Positions 28,533 through 37,845 of a stretch of 64,000 nucleotides of DNA are shown here, one piece after another (positions within the stretch are counted from its first letter, which is position 1; each line of letters starts with the position of its first letter). A program made the position numbers and the translations under genes. The notes below the pieces were generated by a model. That model did no database searches and was not told where the DNA came from. It saw only the letters and a program-made list of their open reading frames with translations. The stretch is from Streptomyces sp. RPT161 (GTDB taxonomy: Bacteria > Actinomycetota > Actinomycetes > Streptomycetales > Streptomycetaceae): NCBI RefSeq assembly GCF_027533845.1, contig NZ_JAPZVN010000026.1:18715-82714 (forward strand). Direction: 5' to 3'.

Positions 28533-28616
28533 GCCCGTTGCTCTCCACCGCCCTCGAAGGAGGCCCTGCGGGCCGCAGTGTCGGCGGTAGCGTGTCACAC
28601 GGCTCTGAACGGCCGA

Positions 28617-29381
28617 TCAGTGGGAGGCGGTCTGCTCCTGGGCGGAGGCTTCCCGCTGCTCGCGCTTGGCGCGGATCTCCCGCCAGGCGGACTCGGCCGC
28701 CTGCTGTTCGGCTTCCTTCTTGCTGCGGCCGGTGCCGGTGCCGTACGTGACACCACCGACGCGGGCGGCAGCCGTGAAGGTCTTCTCGTGGTCCGGCCCC
28801 GACTCGGTGACCAGGTACTCGGGGACACCGAGCGCCTCAGTCGCGGTCAGCTCCTGGAGACTGGTCTTCCAGTCCAGGCCCGCCCCGAGGTTCGAGGACT
28901 TCTCGATCAGCGGATCGAAGAGTCGGTGCACCAGCTCGGACGCCGCGTCCAGACCCTGGTCCAGATAGACGGCACCGATCACGGCCTCCAGGGTGTCGGC
29001 GAGGATCGACGCCTTGTCCCGGCCGCCGGTCCCCTCCTCACCCCGGCCCAGGCGGATGAAGCTGCCCAGCTCAAGGCCGCGGGCCACCTCCGCTAGCGCA
29101 CGCGAGTTGACCACCGCGGCCCGCAGCTTGGCCAGTTGGCCCTCGGGCAGGTCCGGGTGGGCCCGGTACAGCGTGTCGGTGACGACCAGACCGAGCACGG
29201 AGTCACCAAGGAACTCCAGCCGCTCGTTGGTCGGCAGCCCGCCGTTCTCGTACGCGAACGAACGATGGGTGAGCGCACGCACCAGAAGGGCGGGATCGAG
29301 TGTGTACCCGAGCCGCCCTTCCAGAAGCGTGTGGGACGAGGCTGCCTTGATGGCGTCTGCCGACGACTTGGCGTCTGACAT
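28617..29381 (-). CDS. rnc: Ribonuclease III
   Basis: Double-strand-specific endoribonuclease for rRNA and mRNA processing; the S. coelicolor homologue is AbsB, a global antibiotic regulator. 254 residues: the RNase III signature [13 protein letters not shown] near 53-65, the second acidic site [15 protein letters not shown], and a C-terminal dsRBD ([19 protein letters not shown]). The ATG of MSDAKSS has GGTGA 8 bases upstream; a GTG four codons earlier is an alternative. It follows rpmF by 19 bases. Confidence 0.94.
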   Translation of the reverse strand: MSDAKSSADAIKAASSHTLLEGRLGYTLDPALLVRALTHRSFAYENGGLPTNERLEFLGDSVLGLVVTDTLYRAHPDLPEGQLAKLRAAVVNSRALAEVARGLELGSFIRLGRGEEGTGGRDKASILADTLEAVIGAVYLDQGLDAASELVHRLFDPLIEKSSNLGAGLDWKTSLQELTATEALGVPEYLVTESGPDHEKTFTAAARVGGVTYGTGTGRSKKEAEQQAAESAWREIRAKREQREASAQEQTASH

Positions 29382-29400
29382 GAAGCCTGTCACCTACCGA

Positions 29401-29574
29401 TCAGACCTCGAGGACCTGACGCTTGTTGTAGGTGCCGCAGCTCGGGCACGCGATGTGCTGCTGCTTCGGCTCGTGGCAGCGCTCACACGCCACGAGGGTG
29501 GGGACCGCAGCCTTCCACTGCGACCGGCGGTGGCGCGTGTTGCTGCGCGACATCTTCCGCTTCGGAACAGCCAC
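29401..29574 (-). CDS. rpmF: 50S ribosomal protein L32
   Basis: 57 residues: [21 protein letters not shown] at the N-terminus and two zinc-binding pairs, CERC and CPSC, making this the zinc-containing (C+) form. GTG start with AGGAG upstream. It is 2 bases after the yceD stop and 19 before rnc; yceD-rpmF coupling is widespread in bacteria. Confidence 0.97.
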   Translation of the reverse strand: MAVPKRKMSRSNTRHRRSQWKAAVPTLVACERCHEPKQQHIACPSCGTYNKRQVLEV

Positions 29575-29576
29575 GG

Positions 29577-30179
29577 CTATTTCTCCTGCTTCTCGTCGAC
29601 GCCGCGCTCGGCGCCGCTCATGTTGTCCTTCTCGCCGGCCTTGAGGGATTCGGCGAGTCCCTGCAGTGCCGCCCAACGAACGTCGGCGGCATCGTGGTGG
29701 TGCTCCGGGTTGTCCGCCAGCCGCGCTCCGCACTCGGAGCACAGGCCAGGGCAGTCCTCCCGGCACACCGGCTGCAGCGGCAGTTCCAGCACCACCGCGT
29801 CACGCAGCACGGATTCGAGGTCGAACATGTCGTCCTCAAGGACGAGCAGTTCCTCCTCGTCGCCGTCCTCGGTCTCTTCCGCGTCACCGCCGAAGCGCTG
29901 GTCGGCGTCCGGGTAGGAGAACAGCTCCTGGAAGTCCGAGTCGAGCTCCCACTCGACCGGCTCCAGACACCTTACGCACTCCCCCTCGACCGGCGCATGG
30001 GCGGTACCCGTGACGAGCACGCCTTCCATGACCGATTCCAGCCGAAGGTCCAGTTCGATCGAGGCCCCTTCGGGCACACCGATCACCCCGGCGATGCCGA
30101 GGTCCGCGGGCGCGGGCACCGTGCGGGAGACCTTCTTCATCGCGCCAGGCCGACGACCCAGCTCGCGTGTGTCGAACAC
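29577..30179 (-). CDS. yceD: YceD/DUF177 family protein
   Basis: Family linked to 23S rRNA accumulation and always found beside rpmF. 200 residues from the first canonical start (GTG of [10 protein letters not shown]). Four cysteines ([20 protein letters not shown]) could bind zinc, and a strongly acidic stretch lies between them. The GTG has no ribosome site, and in-frame conserved-looking sequence (INARLDHRDPL) continues 11 codons upstream to an ATC at 30212, so the real start may be farther up; see findings. Confidence 0.88.
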   Translation of the reverse strand: MFDTRELGRRPGAMKKVSRTVPAPADLGIAGVIGVPEGASIELDLRLESVMEGVLVTGTAHAPVEGECVRCLEPVEWELDSDFQELFSYPDADQRFGGDAEETEDGDEEELLVLEDDMFDLESVLRDAVVLELPLQPVCREDCPGLCSECGARLADNPEHHHDAADVRWAALQGLAESLKAGEKDNMSGAERGVDEKQEK

Positions 30180-30346
30180 GAGAGGGTCTCGGTGGTCAAG
30201 GCGGGCGTTGATGGCTTCCTGCTTTCCTCGGTGCGTGTGCCGTACGGCGCGGGCCGACCTGGAAGAGGGCAGCCGGAAACCGGCTCATCAAACAGGCCGG
30301 AGGTGTCAGGATACTGGACGCGGGCCTCTGGCCCAACTTCGGGCCA

Positions 30347-30381
30347 GCGCCGGCCCCGTTTCCGCGAACAGGGGCCGGCGC
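30347..30381 (-). terminator. Terminator after the SepIVA-like gene
   Basis: An 11-bp perfect stem (30347-30357 with 30371-30381) with a 13-base loop, starting 3 bases beyond the stop codon on the minus strand. It separates this gene from the yceD-rpmF-rnc unit. Confidence 0.7.
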
Positions 30382-30383
30382 GG

Positions 30384-31475
30384 TCAGCGGCCCTGTTCCA
30401 GCTCCCGCAGGCGGTCCAGGTCGATCAGTCCGGTGTCGAAGAAGCTGGTCTCGTCCAGTCCGGTCGGCTGCACGGCGTGCTGCTGGTACGGCTGTTGCTG
30501 CTGGTGCTCGTGCGGCTGGTGCTGGTGTGGGATCTGGTGCTCGTACCCCTGCTGCTGCCAGCCGTACGCGGGGTCGGTGTACTCGGTCTGCTGCGGGACG
30601 TAGCCGTAGGCGTCGTAGCCGCCGCCCTGGTACGGGTCCTGCTGGTAGCCGCCGTAGTCGGCCGCCATCGGCGCGTACTCGGGCTGCTGCGGGTAGTCGT
30701 AGGCGGCGGGCTGCTCCTGGGGTACCGGCTCCGGCTGCGCGCCCGCCAGGCCCGCCAGATACTCGGCGTCGCTCTGCTGGGCGGCCATCGGGGTGCCGTC
30801 GGCCGCCAGGCCGTCCTGGGCCGCCATGTGGGCGGCCAACTCGTCGACGGGGCGGTGCCCGGTGAGCTTCTGGCGGCCCCGGCCGACCGCCTCCAGGGTC
30901 TTGGCCAGCACCGCCTCGAACGCGCCCAGCTTGGCGTCCACGTAGGCGTCGGCGCGGCGGCGCAGTTCCTCGGGGTCGCCGGTACGCTCCGGCGCCTCCT
31001 CGTCCGCCATGCCTTGCTCGTCGGTGCCGGGGCCGCGGCCGAGCAGCTTCTCGCGACCGCGGTCGACCGAGCCGAGGGTCTTGGTGAGGACCACCTCGAA
31101 GTTGGCGAGCTTGCTGTCGACGTACTCGTCGGCCTCCGCGCGGATCTCCTCGGCCTCCTGGCGGGCCTCGGCCAGGATCCGGTCGGCCTCGGCCTGGGAG
31201 CGCCGGGCGACCTCGGTGTCGGAGACCAGCGAGCCGCGCTGCTCGTGGGCGGAGGCGATGATCCGCTCGGCCTCCGCCCGCGCCTCGGCGACCATCTGCT
31301 CGCGGTCACCGAGCAGCGCCTGGGCCTGGGAGAGCGAGTCCGGGAGGGCGTCGCGCACCTCGGACAGCATGGCGAGCAGTTCGGCCCGGTTGACCACGCA
31401 GGAGGCCGACATCGGCATGGAGCGCGCGCCTTCGACGGCCGCGACGATCTCGTCGAGCTTCTTTTGCACGTCCAT
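30384..31475 (-). CDS. SepIVA/DivIVA-like coiled-coil protein
   Basis: 363 residues. The N-terminal 215 residues are long helices rich in Ala/Glu/Arg (REQMVAEARAEAERIIASAHEQ) with two similar modules, DEYVDSKLANFEVVLTKTLGSVDRGREKL and DAYVDAKLGAFEAVLAKTLEAVGRGRQKL. The C-terminal third is Gln/Tyr/His-rich and probably disordered. The position between coaD and yceD-rnc matches the mycobacterial septation factor SepIVA (Rv2927c, beside Rv2926c-rnc), suggesting a cell-division or polar-growth role. Start at ATG of MDVQKKLDE behind GAGGAAAG. Confidence 0.7.
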   Translation of the reverse strand: MDVQKKLDEIVAAVEGARSMPMSASCVVNRAELLAMLSEVRDALPDSLSQAQALLGDREQMVAEARAEAERIIASAHEQRGSLVSDTEVARRSQAEADRILAEARQEAEEIRAEADEYVDSKLANFEVVLTKTLGSVDRGREKLLGRGPGTDEQGMADEEAPERTGDPEELRRRADAYVDAKLGAFEAVLAKTLEAVGRGRQKLTGHRPVDELAAHMAAQDGLAADGTPMAAQQSDAEYLAGLAGAQPEPVPQEQPAAYDYPQQPEYAPMAADYGGYQQDPYQGGGYDAYGYVPQQTEYTDPAYGWQQQGYEHQIPHQHQPHEHQQQQPYQQHAVQPTGLDETSFFDTGLIDLDRLRELEQGR

Positions 31476-31601
31476 GTCCGTTAAGTCTTTCCTCGGCGGG
31501 CCCGGCGCGGGCCGGGTGGTTGGGTCAGACTCTACGACCACCGGGCGCGCCCGGCACGCCGCCTGACGACCCGTCAGAAAGTTCCGGGCGCGGTGGTCGG
31601 C

Positions 31602-32111
31602 TCAGTCCCGGCCCAGCTTCTCGCGCAGCGCCCGCAGCACGGCGTCCGGCACCAGGTGGGAGACGTCGCCGCCCCACTGGGCGACCTCCTTGACCAGGCT
31701 GGAGGACAGGAAGCTGTAGGTGGGGTTGGTGGGGACGAAGAGGGTTTCCACGCCGGACAGCCCGTTGTTCATCTGGGCCATCTGCAGCTCGTAGTCGAAG
31801 TCGCTCACCGCGCGCAGCCCCTTGACGATGGCGGGGATGTCGCGCTGCTTGCAGAAGTCCACCAGCAGGCCGTGGAAGGCCTCCACCCGAACGTTGCCGA
31901 ACTCCTCGGTGACCTGCTCGATCAGCGCTATGCGCTCGTCGACGGTGAACAGGCCCTGCTTCGCCTTGTTGATCATCACGGCGACGTAGACCTCGTCGTA
32001 CAGCCGGGACGCGCGGGCGATGATGTCGAGGTGTCCGTTGGTGATGGGGTCGAATGACCCCGGACAGACGGCGCGGCGCAACAGTGGTTCCTCGCTCTCC
32101 GATGCGGTCAT
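31602..32111 (-). CDS. coaD: Phosphopantetheine adenylyltransferase
   Basis: Fourth step of coenzyme A synthesis: 4'-phosphopantetheine plus ATP to dephospho-CoA. 169 residues with the nucleotidyltransferase motif PGSFDPITNGHLDII and the SSSLVKE loop near the C-terminus. The ATG overlaps the rsmD stop as ATGA, so the two are translationally coupled, as in most bacteria. Confidence 0.97.
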   Translation of the reverse strand: MTASESEEPLLRRAVCPGSFDPITNGHLDIIARASRLYDEVYVAVMINKAKQGLFTVDERIALIEQVTEEFGNVRVEAFHGLLVDFCKQRDIPAIVKGLRAVSDFDYELQMAQMNNGLSGVETLFVPTNPTYSFLSSSLVKEVAQWGGDVSHLVPDAVLRALREKLGRD

Positions 32112-32704
32112 GACGCGTCGGCGGTGGCGTCGGCGCGTGTCGCGGCGGCGCGACCGTACCAAAGTGTGCCCTCGCCGTACCGACGGGCCCGAAGCCCCTC
32201 GAAGCCCTCGGGCCAGCGGAACTCTCCGCCCCTGGTGCTCCTCTCCACGGTGGCGAGCACCTCGTCGGCGAGCCAGCCCTGGGCCTGGAGTGTGAGCAGG
32301 ATCTCGCGCAGTTGGTCGTCGGTGACCGCGTAGGGCGGGTCCAGGAAGACCACGTCGAACGGGGCCGCGGGGGGCGGTCCGGCGATCAGCTTCTCGGCCT
32401 TGGCGGCGCGCACTTCGGCGCCCGGCAGGCCGATGGTGCGCACGTTGTCCCGGATGGTGCGGGCGGCCCGGGCGTCCGCCTCGACCAGCAGTACGTGTTC
32501 GGCGCCGCGGGACAGCGCCTCCAGGCCCACGGCACCGGAGCCGCCGTACAGGTCGAGCACCCTGGCGCCGTGCAGGGAGCCGCGCAGCGACTCCCAGGTG
32601 GAGAACAGCCCTTCGCGGGCCCGGTCGGACGTGGGCCGGGTGCCCTGTCCTGGCGGGACGGCCAGTCGACGCCCTCCTGCGGCACCGGCGATCACGCGGG
32701 TCAC
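32108..32704 (-). CDS. rsmD: 16S rRNA (guanine-966-N2) methyltransferase RsmD
   Basis: Methylates G966 of 16S rRNA. 198 residues: N-terminal RVIAGAAGGRRL, TRPTSDRAREGLFS, the SAM loop LDLYGGSGAVGLEALSRGA and the catalytic DPPY (FLDPPY). GTG start. First gene of the rsmD-coaD unit; the 220-base upstream gap holds a terminator of the next gene and a 14-bp palindrome. Confidence 0.95.
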   Translation of the reverse strand: MTRVIAGAAGGRRLAVPPGQGTRPTSDRAREGLFSTWESLRGSLHGARVLDLYGGSGAVGLEALSRGAEHVLLVEADARAARTIRDNVRTIGLPGAEVRAAKAEKLIAGPPPAAPFDVVFLDPPYAVTDDQLREILLTLQAQGWLADEVLATVERSTRGGEFRWPEGFEGLRARRYGEGTLWYGRAAATRADATADAS

Positions 32705-32811
32705 CCTCGGTCACGTCCCCTTGAGTCGTTCTTGGCGGCGGCGCGACGGGTCCGCCGCCGCACCACAACGATACGTAGCCCCCGGCGGGCCCGCCTGCGG
32801 GGGCCAGGCAC

Positions 32812-32825
32812 CGTTCCCGGGAACG
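32812..32825. repeat. 14-bp perfect palindrome upstream of rsmD
   Basis: CGTTCCCGGGAACG, 108 bases before the rsmD start. It has operator-like symmetry but no known matching regulator. Confidence 0.4.
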
Positions 32826-32878
32826 ACCCGCGTCCGGGACCATGCCCTTGGCTGGTTCGGTGTGCCTGTACCGCCTCA

Positions 32879-32914
32879 GCGGGGGCTGGTTGGTTGCTCG
32901 CCTCCAGCCCCCGC
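32879..32914 (-). terminator. Terminator after the orphan HTH gene
   Basis: An 11-bp perfect stem (32879-32889 with 32904-32914) and a 14-base loop, 11 bases beyond the stop of the minus-strand gene at 32925. Confidence 0.7.
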
Positions 32915-32924
32915 CGCGACGTCG

Positions 32925-33452
32925 CTACGAGCCGTTGGGGGTCGGATCGGCCGGGGCCGATCCGACCAGGGCGGGCGACGCGTAACGGGACCAGGACAGG
33001 CAGCCGTCCGGCGGGCAGTGTTCGGGGTGGCGGGGGTCGTGCCCCAGCTCCCGCAGCTTGGTGCGGACCGAGTCCGGCGTACGGCCGAAGCGCGCGGCGG
33101 TCCGCGCTATGGACTCCCCGTCGTGGAAGCGGCGCAACAGCTCCTCCTCGTGTTGCGGTACCCACGGCGCACCGTGGCCGGGGAACAGTTCCCGCAGCAC
33201 ATCGCGGTCCGGGATCGGCTCCGCCACGTCGGCGACCAGCGCGAGCGCGCGCAGCGCCCTGTTCAGCGCTATCCGCACGGTGGCCACGTCCCCCATCGGC
33301 AGCCGCAGTTGGCCGCAGGCCAGCGGGGTCTGCGGATCGGCCTCGCTCCAGCCGGTGAGCGTCAGCGTGACGGTGAGGTCGTCCTCACTGGCGAGTTCGA
33401 TCCGGAAGACCTTGTCGCCGAGCGGCAGTTCGTTCAGATGGCGAAACGCCAT
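32925..33452 (-). CDS. Conserved hypothetical protein with C-terminal HTH
   Basis: 175 residues, not recognised as a named family. The N-terminal 70 residues look like a beta-rich sandwich (KVFRIELASEDDLTVTLTLTGWS). The C-terminus has a helix-turn-helix-like segment, ELLRRFHDGESIARTAARFG then RTPDSVRTKLRELG, similar to small Myb/GcrA-type HTHs, followed by a tail with HPEHC and DGC. The start is the ATG of MAFRHLNEL behind GGGGG. It may be a transcriptional regulator. It lies between rsmD and recG on the same strand. Confidence 0.65.
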   Translation of the reverse strand: MAFRHLNELPLGDKVFRIELASEDDLTVTLTLTGWSEADPQTPLACGQLRLPMGDVATVRIALNRALRALALVADVAEPIPDRDVLRELFPGHGAPWVPQHEEELLRRFHDGESIARTAARFGRTPDSVRTKLRELGHDPRHPEHCPPDGCLSWSRYASPALVGSAPADPTPNGS

Positions 33453-33557
33453 GATCCAGCCCCCTAGGGTCCAAGTCAGCCCATCCACGGTCGGATTGGC
33501 TCGGACTGGTTCCATTCTCCCAGGGGGGTCTGACAATTCAGGGTTCCGAGGCGGGGC

Positions 33558-35825
33558 TCAGCCCTTCTCCAGATACCCCTCGCGCGAGGCGTCGACCAGA
33601 CTGTCCAACGCGCTCAACAGGTCCGGATGTCCGGCCAGTTCGGGGTCCTCCGCGACCAGCGCGCCGGCCTCCTCGCGGGCCGCCTCGATGACCTCCACGT
33701 CGTCGATGACGGCGAGCATCCGCAGGGACGACCGGGTGCCGGACTGCGCCTGCCCCAGCACATCGCCCTCCCGGCGCTGCTCCAGGTCGATCCGGGACAG
33801 CTCGAACCCGTCCAGCGTCGCCGCCACCGCGTCCAGCCGCGCCCGTGCGGAGCTCGCCTCGGGCATCTCGGTGACCAGCAGGCACAGGCCCGCCGCGCTC
33901 CCCCGGCCGACCCGGCCGCGCAACTGGTGCAGCTGCGAGACGCCGAACCGGTCGGCGTCCATGATCACCATCGCGGTGGCGTTCGGGACGTTCACCCCGA
34001 CCTCGATGACGGTGGTGGCGACCAGCACGTCGACCTCCGCGGCCGCGAACCGTCGCATCACGTCGTCCTTGGCGTCCGGCGCCATCCGGCCGTGCAGCAC
34101 CTCCACCCGCAGTCCGCGCAGCGGACCCCTGGCGATCTGCTCGGCGACGTCGAGCACCGCGAGCGCCGGGCGGCGCTCCGCCTCGTCCTCGCCCGGCCTC
34201 TGCTGGGGCTCGTCTCCCTGGTTCGCCTCTCCACCCGCTCGCGGCCCCCGCGGGCGGCCCGCCTGCTCCCGTGCGTCGCTCACGTCCTCGTCGCCGATGC
34301 GCGGGCACACCACGTACGCCTGGTGCCCGGCCTCGACCTCCTCGCGTACCCGCTCCCAGGCGCGGGTCAGGAAGTGCGGCTTGTCCTTCGCCGGTACCAC
34401 ATGGGTGGCGATCGGGGAGCGCCCGGCGGGCAGTTGGTCGAGTACCGAGGTCTCCAGGTCGCCGAAGACGGTCATGGCGACCGTGCGCGGGATCGGGGTG
34501 GCGGTCATCACCAGCAGGTGCGGGGGCTGCTTGCCCTTGCCGCGCAGCGCGTCACGCTGTTCGACGCCGAAGCGGTGCTGCTCGTCCACGACGACCAGCC
34601 CGAGGTCGTGGAACCGCACGGCGTCCTCGATCAGCGCATGGGTGCCGATGACGATTCCGGCCTCGCCGGTGACCAGGTCGAGCAGCGCCTGGCGGCGGGC
34701 GGCCGTGCCCATCGACCCGGTGAGCAGCACCACCTTGGTCCCGACGTCGGAACCGCCGAGCATTCCCGCCTCGGCCAGTTCGCCCATCATCTCGGTGATC
34801 GACCGGTGGTGCTGCTGGGCCAGCACCTCGGTGGGCGCCAGCATCGCGGCCTGCCCCCCGGCGTCCACCACGGCCAGCATCGCGCGCAGCGCGACCAGCG
34901 TCTTACCGGAGCCGACCTCGCCCTGCAGCAGCCGGTGCATCGGGTGCTCGGTGGCCAGGTCGGCGAAGATCTCCGCACTGACCGCGCGCTGCCCCTCGGT
35001 GAGGGTGAACGGCAGCTTGGCGTCGAAGGCGCTCAGCAGTCCGTCCTCGCCCGGCACCCGCGCGACGGCGGGCAGCGCGGCGTCGGCGGCGCGCCGCCGG
35101 GCCAGCGCGACCTGGAGCACGAACGCCTCGTCCCACTTGAGGCGTTGGCGGGCGGCGGCGATGTCGGCCTTGGTGCGCGGCCGGTGCACCTTCTCCAGCG
35201 CCTCGGGCAGCGGGGCCAGTCCGCGGGCGCCCCGCAGCCTGTCCGGCAGCGGTTCGCCGACGCCCGTCCAGCCGGTCGCCGCGAGGGAGTTGAGCACCGT
35301 TTCCACGGACTGGGCGATCTGCCAGGAGGCGATCTGCTTGCACGCCGGGTACAGCGGCAGCAGCCGGTTGGCGAACGTCTCCACGGCGTCCGTGCCGTCC
35401 TCCGCGTCCAGCAACTGGTAGTCGGGGTGGGCGAGTTGGCGCACCCGGTTGAAGACCGTGACCTTGCCCGCGAACATCCCGCGCCGACCGGGGATCAGCT
35501 TCTGGTGGTGGTAGTGCGCGGCCTTGTTGAAGAACACCAGTTGCAGTGAGCCGCTGCCGTCGGTGACCACGACTTCCAGGCGGAGCCCCTTGCCGTGGTT
35601 GTAGGTCTTCTTCTCGGCCTTGGCCACCCGGGCCACCACGGTGACGTGCTCGTCCAGCGGGAGGTCGGCGAGCCGGGTCAGCTCGCCGCGCTCGGCGTAC
35701 CTGCGGGGGTAGTGGTGCAGCAGGTCGCCGGCGGTGTGCAGGTCCAGGTGGTCGGCCAGCACCTTTGCGGTGCGGTCGCCGACCACTTTGCGGAGGGGTT
35801 CGTCCAGGGCAGCCATCGTGTCCAT
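33558..35825 (-). CDS. recG: ATP-dependent DNA helicase RecG
   Basis: Reverses stalled replication forks and migrates Holliday junctions. 755 residues: N-terminal wedge/OB domain (DLLHHYPRRY near 35-44), Walker A GEVGSGKT, DEQH box (VVDEQHRFGVEQR), TATPIPRT, and C-terminal helicase motifs (VGVNVPNA, HQLRGRVGRG). An acidic low-complexity insert of about 40 residues (REQAGRPRGPRAGGEANQGD and following) interrupts the second RecA domain. Start at MDTMAALDE; the ATG three codons later is equally possible. Confidence 0.95.
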   Translation of the reverse strand: MDTMAALDEPLRKVVGDRTAKVLADHLDLHTAGDLLHHYPRRYAERGELTRLADLPLDEHVTVVARVAKAEKKTYNHGKGLRLEVVVTDGSGSLQLVFFNKAAHYHHQKLIPGRRGMFAGKVTVFNRVRQLAHPDYQLLDAEDGTDAVETFANRLLPLYPACKQIASWQIAQSVETVLNSLAATGWTGVGEPLPDRLRGARGLAPLPEALEKVHRPRTKADIAAARQRLKWDEAFVLQVALARRRAADAALPAVARVPGEDGLLSAFDAKLPFTLTEGQRAVSAEIFADLATEHPMHRLLQGEVGSGKTLVALRAMLAVVDAGGQAAMLAPTEVLAQQHHRSITEMMGELAEAGMLGGSDVGTKVVLLTGSMGTAARRQALLDLVTGEAGIVIGTHALIEDAVRFHDLGLVVVDEQHRFGVEQRDALRGKGKQPPHLLVMTATPIPRTVAMTVFGDLETSVLDQLPAGRSPIATHVVPAKDKPHFLTRAWERVREEVEAGHQAYVVCPRIGDEDVSDAREQAGRPRGPRAGGEANQGDEPQQRPGEDEAERRPALAVLDVAEQIARGPLRGLRVEVLHGRMAPDAKDDVMRRFAAAEVDVLVATTVIEVGVNVPNATAMVIMDADRFGVSQLHQLRGRVGRGSAAGLCLLVTEMPEASSARARLDAVAATLDGFELSRIDLEQRREGDVLGQAQSGTRSSLRMLAVIDDVEVIEAAREEAGALVAEDPELAGHPDLLSALDSLVDASREGYLEKG

Positions 35826-35902
35826 CTTGGCGCACGGCACCGACAATCCGGCATCAGGCGGCCGCTCGCCATCGCGGTCCGCGGCGCGGTCGTGCCCATC
35901 CG

Positions 35903-37603
35903 TCACTCGACGCCGATGAGCAGCAGGCGGCTGCCCTGGCCGCCCTCGTAGAGGACGGTGTCCACTGCCAGGTGGGATTCGCGGACGTGGGACTGCAGGC
36001 GGTCGGCCAGGTCGGGCGGGGCATCCTCGCCGAGGACCAGGGTGACCATTTCGCCGCCCGCCGCGAGCATGCGGTCGAGCAGGGTGACGGCGGTGTGCGC
36101 CACGTCGCGGCCGATGACGGCCACGTCGCCGTCGATCAGGCCGAGGGTGTCTCCGGCCTGGCAGACGCCCGCCATGGTCCACGACTCGTGCTCGGCGACG
36201 GCCAGTTCGGCGTACCGGGTGGCCCCGGCGGCGGCCGTCATCGCCACCACGTCCTCGTCGAACCGGCGGGACGGCTGGTGTACCGCGAGCGCCGCGATGC
36301 CCTGGACCACGGACCTGGTCGGGATCAGCGCGACCCGCACCCCGTCGGCGCGGAGCCGTTCCGCGGCCGCCGCGACGGTGGGCCGCAGCTCGTCCTCGTT
36401 GGGCAGCAGCACCGCCTCCCTGGCCCCCGCCCGGCGGATGACCTGCGCGATCTCGCCGCTGGCCAGCGGTTCGCCGGGGCGAGTGGGGACCACCACGGCC
36501 CCGGCCTCGGCGCACAGCTCGGCCAGTCCGTCGCCCTCGACCACGGCCACGATCGCCCGGCCGGCCGCGGTCGCCGGGCGGGTTGCCGCCGTCTGGGCCG
36601 CCGCGCCGAAGTGGGTGATGCGGATCCGGTAAGGCCGTCCGGCCTCGACGCCTGCCTCGACGGCGGCGCCCGCGTCATCGACATGGACGTGCACGTTCCA
36701 CAGGCCGTCGCCGCCGACCACGACCAGGCAGTCGCCCAGCGCGTCGAGTTGTCTCCTGAGCCGGTCGACCGCCTCCTGCGGGGCCTCCAGCAGGTAGATC
36801 ACCTCGTAGCCGGGGCCGCCGGGCACCGCGTGCGGATCCCCCACCGCGTCCTGGCCGTGTCCCGCGCAGCCGTACGGAACCAGCGGCGGGTGCAGGGCGG
36901 GTGAGGCGGGCAGCCGGTCGGTGGCGTCGCCGCGCAGCGCCTCGGCGAGCGCGCCCAGCACCGCGACCAGGCCGAGCCCGCCCGCGTCCACGACCCCGGC
37001 GCGGCCCAGGACGTCGAGCTGGCCGGTGGTACGGGCCAGCGCGGCGTGGGCGCCCTGGTAGGCGGCGGCGGCGACGGCCACCAGGTCGTCCGGGGCGTCG
37101 GCCTCACCGTTGTCCCGGGAAGCAGCGACGGGGGGCGTCCCCTGACAGGCCGCGGAGGCGGCGTCGGCCGCGGCGGTGGCGACGGTGAGCATGGTGCCCT
37201 CGACGGGATGGGCGACCGCCTGGTACGCCGATCCGGCCGCGGCCCGTAGCGCCTTGCGCAGCCCGGCCGCGTCCGGCTGCTCGGCCAGCACCTCGCTCAT
37301 CGCGCGCAGCAGTTGCGCCAGGATGGTGCCGGAGTTGCCGCAGGCCCCGATGAGCGCGCCGTGCGCCATGGTGCGTACCGCCTCGGCGACGCCGGGGGTG
37401 CTGCCCGATGCGGCGTAGCCGTCGAAGACGGCGTCCACGGACTGGGCGGCGGACTCGACGGTCAGATAGAGGTTGGTGCCGGTGTCACCGTCGGCGACCG
37501 GGTACACGTTGATCGCGTCGATCTCCTCGCGCGCCCGGCCGAGCGCCCGCAGGGCCAGCCTGCACCAGGTGCGCACCGCGGCGGCGTCGAGCGTGTGCGG
37601 CAC
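35903..37603 (-). CDS. DAK2/DhaL-domain protein (FakA-like)
   Basis: 566 residues. The N-terminal 200 residues are a DhaL/DAK2 ATP-binding domain: DAINVYPVADGDTGTNLYLT with the Mg-binding Asp residues, GACGNSGTILAQLL, and a conserved HPVEGTMLTVA. The C-terminal part has the GDGLWNVHVHVDDAGAA element typical of YloV/FakA proteins. FakA is the kinase half of fatty-acid kinase (partner FakB/DegV). The place between recG and rpmB is conserved in many bacteria. GTG start behind AGGAAA; 77 bases upstream of recG. Confidence 0.9.
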   Translation of the reverse strand: MPHTLDAAAVRTWCRLALRALGRAREEIDAINVYPVADGDTGTNLYLTVESAAQSVDAVFDGYAASGSTPGVAEAVRTMAHGALIGACGNSGTILAQLLRAMSEVLAEQPDAAGLRKALRAAAGSAYQAVAHPVEGTMLTVATAAADAASAACQGTPPVAASRDNGEADAPDDLVAVAAAAYQGAHAALARTTGQLDVLGRAGVVDAGGLGLVAVLGALAEALRGDATDRLPASPALHPPLVPYGCAGHGQDAVGDPHAVPGGPGYEVIYLLEAPQEAVDRLRRQLDALGDCLVVVGGDGLWNVHVHVDDAGAAVEAGVEAGRPYRIRITHFGAAAQTAATRPATAAGRAIVAVVEGDGLAELCAEAGAVVVPTRPGEPLASGEIAQVIRRAGAREAVLLPNEDELRPTVAAAAERLRADGVRVALIPTRSVVQGIAALAVHQPSRRFDEDVVAMTAAAGATRYAELAVAEHESWTMAGVCQAGDTLGLIDGDVAVIGRDVAHTAVTLLDRMLAAGGEMVTLVLGEDAPPDLADRLQSHVRESHLAVDTVLYEGGQGSRLLLIGVE

Positions 37604-37845
37604 CGGTTTCCTCCTGTGGGGCGGCCGACGTGTGGCACCCGACAGTAGTGGCGCCGGGGGCCGCGGCGGTCCCTAGGGTGCTCCGGTCGGCGGACGGCCC
37701 GCGGCGGGGGGCCGTCGGGACCATGGTAGTTTTTCTGTACGGAGTGGGCGTTGTATGCTTCTCCGGTTGCCCGGCACCAGTCGGGCCTTCCTCTCGGCCC
37801 GCCGAGAACTCACCGTACGTGCATCTGAAGTCTTTGGAGTGACCC

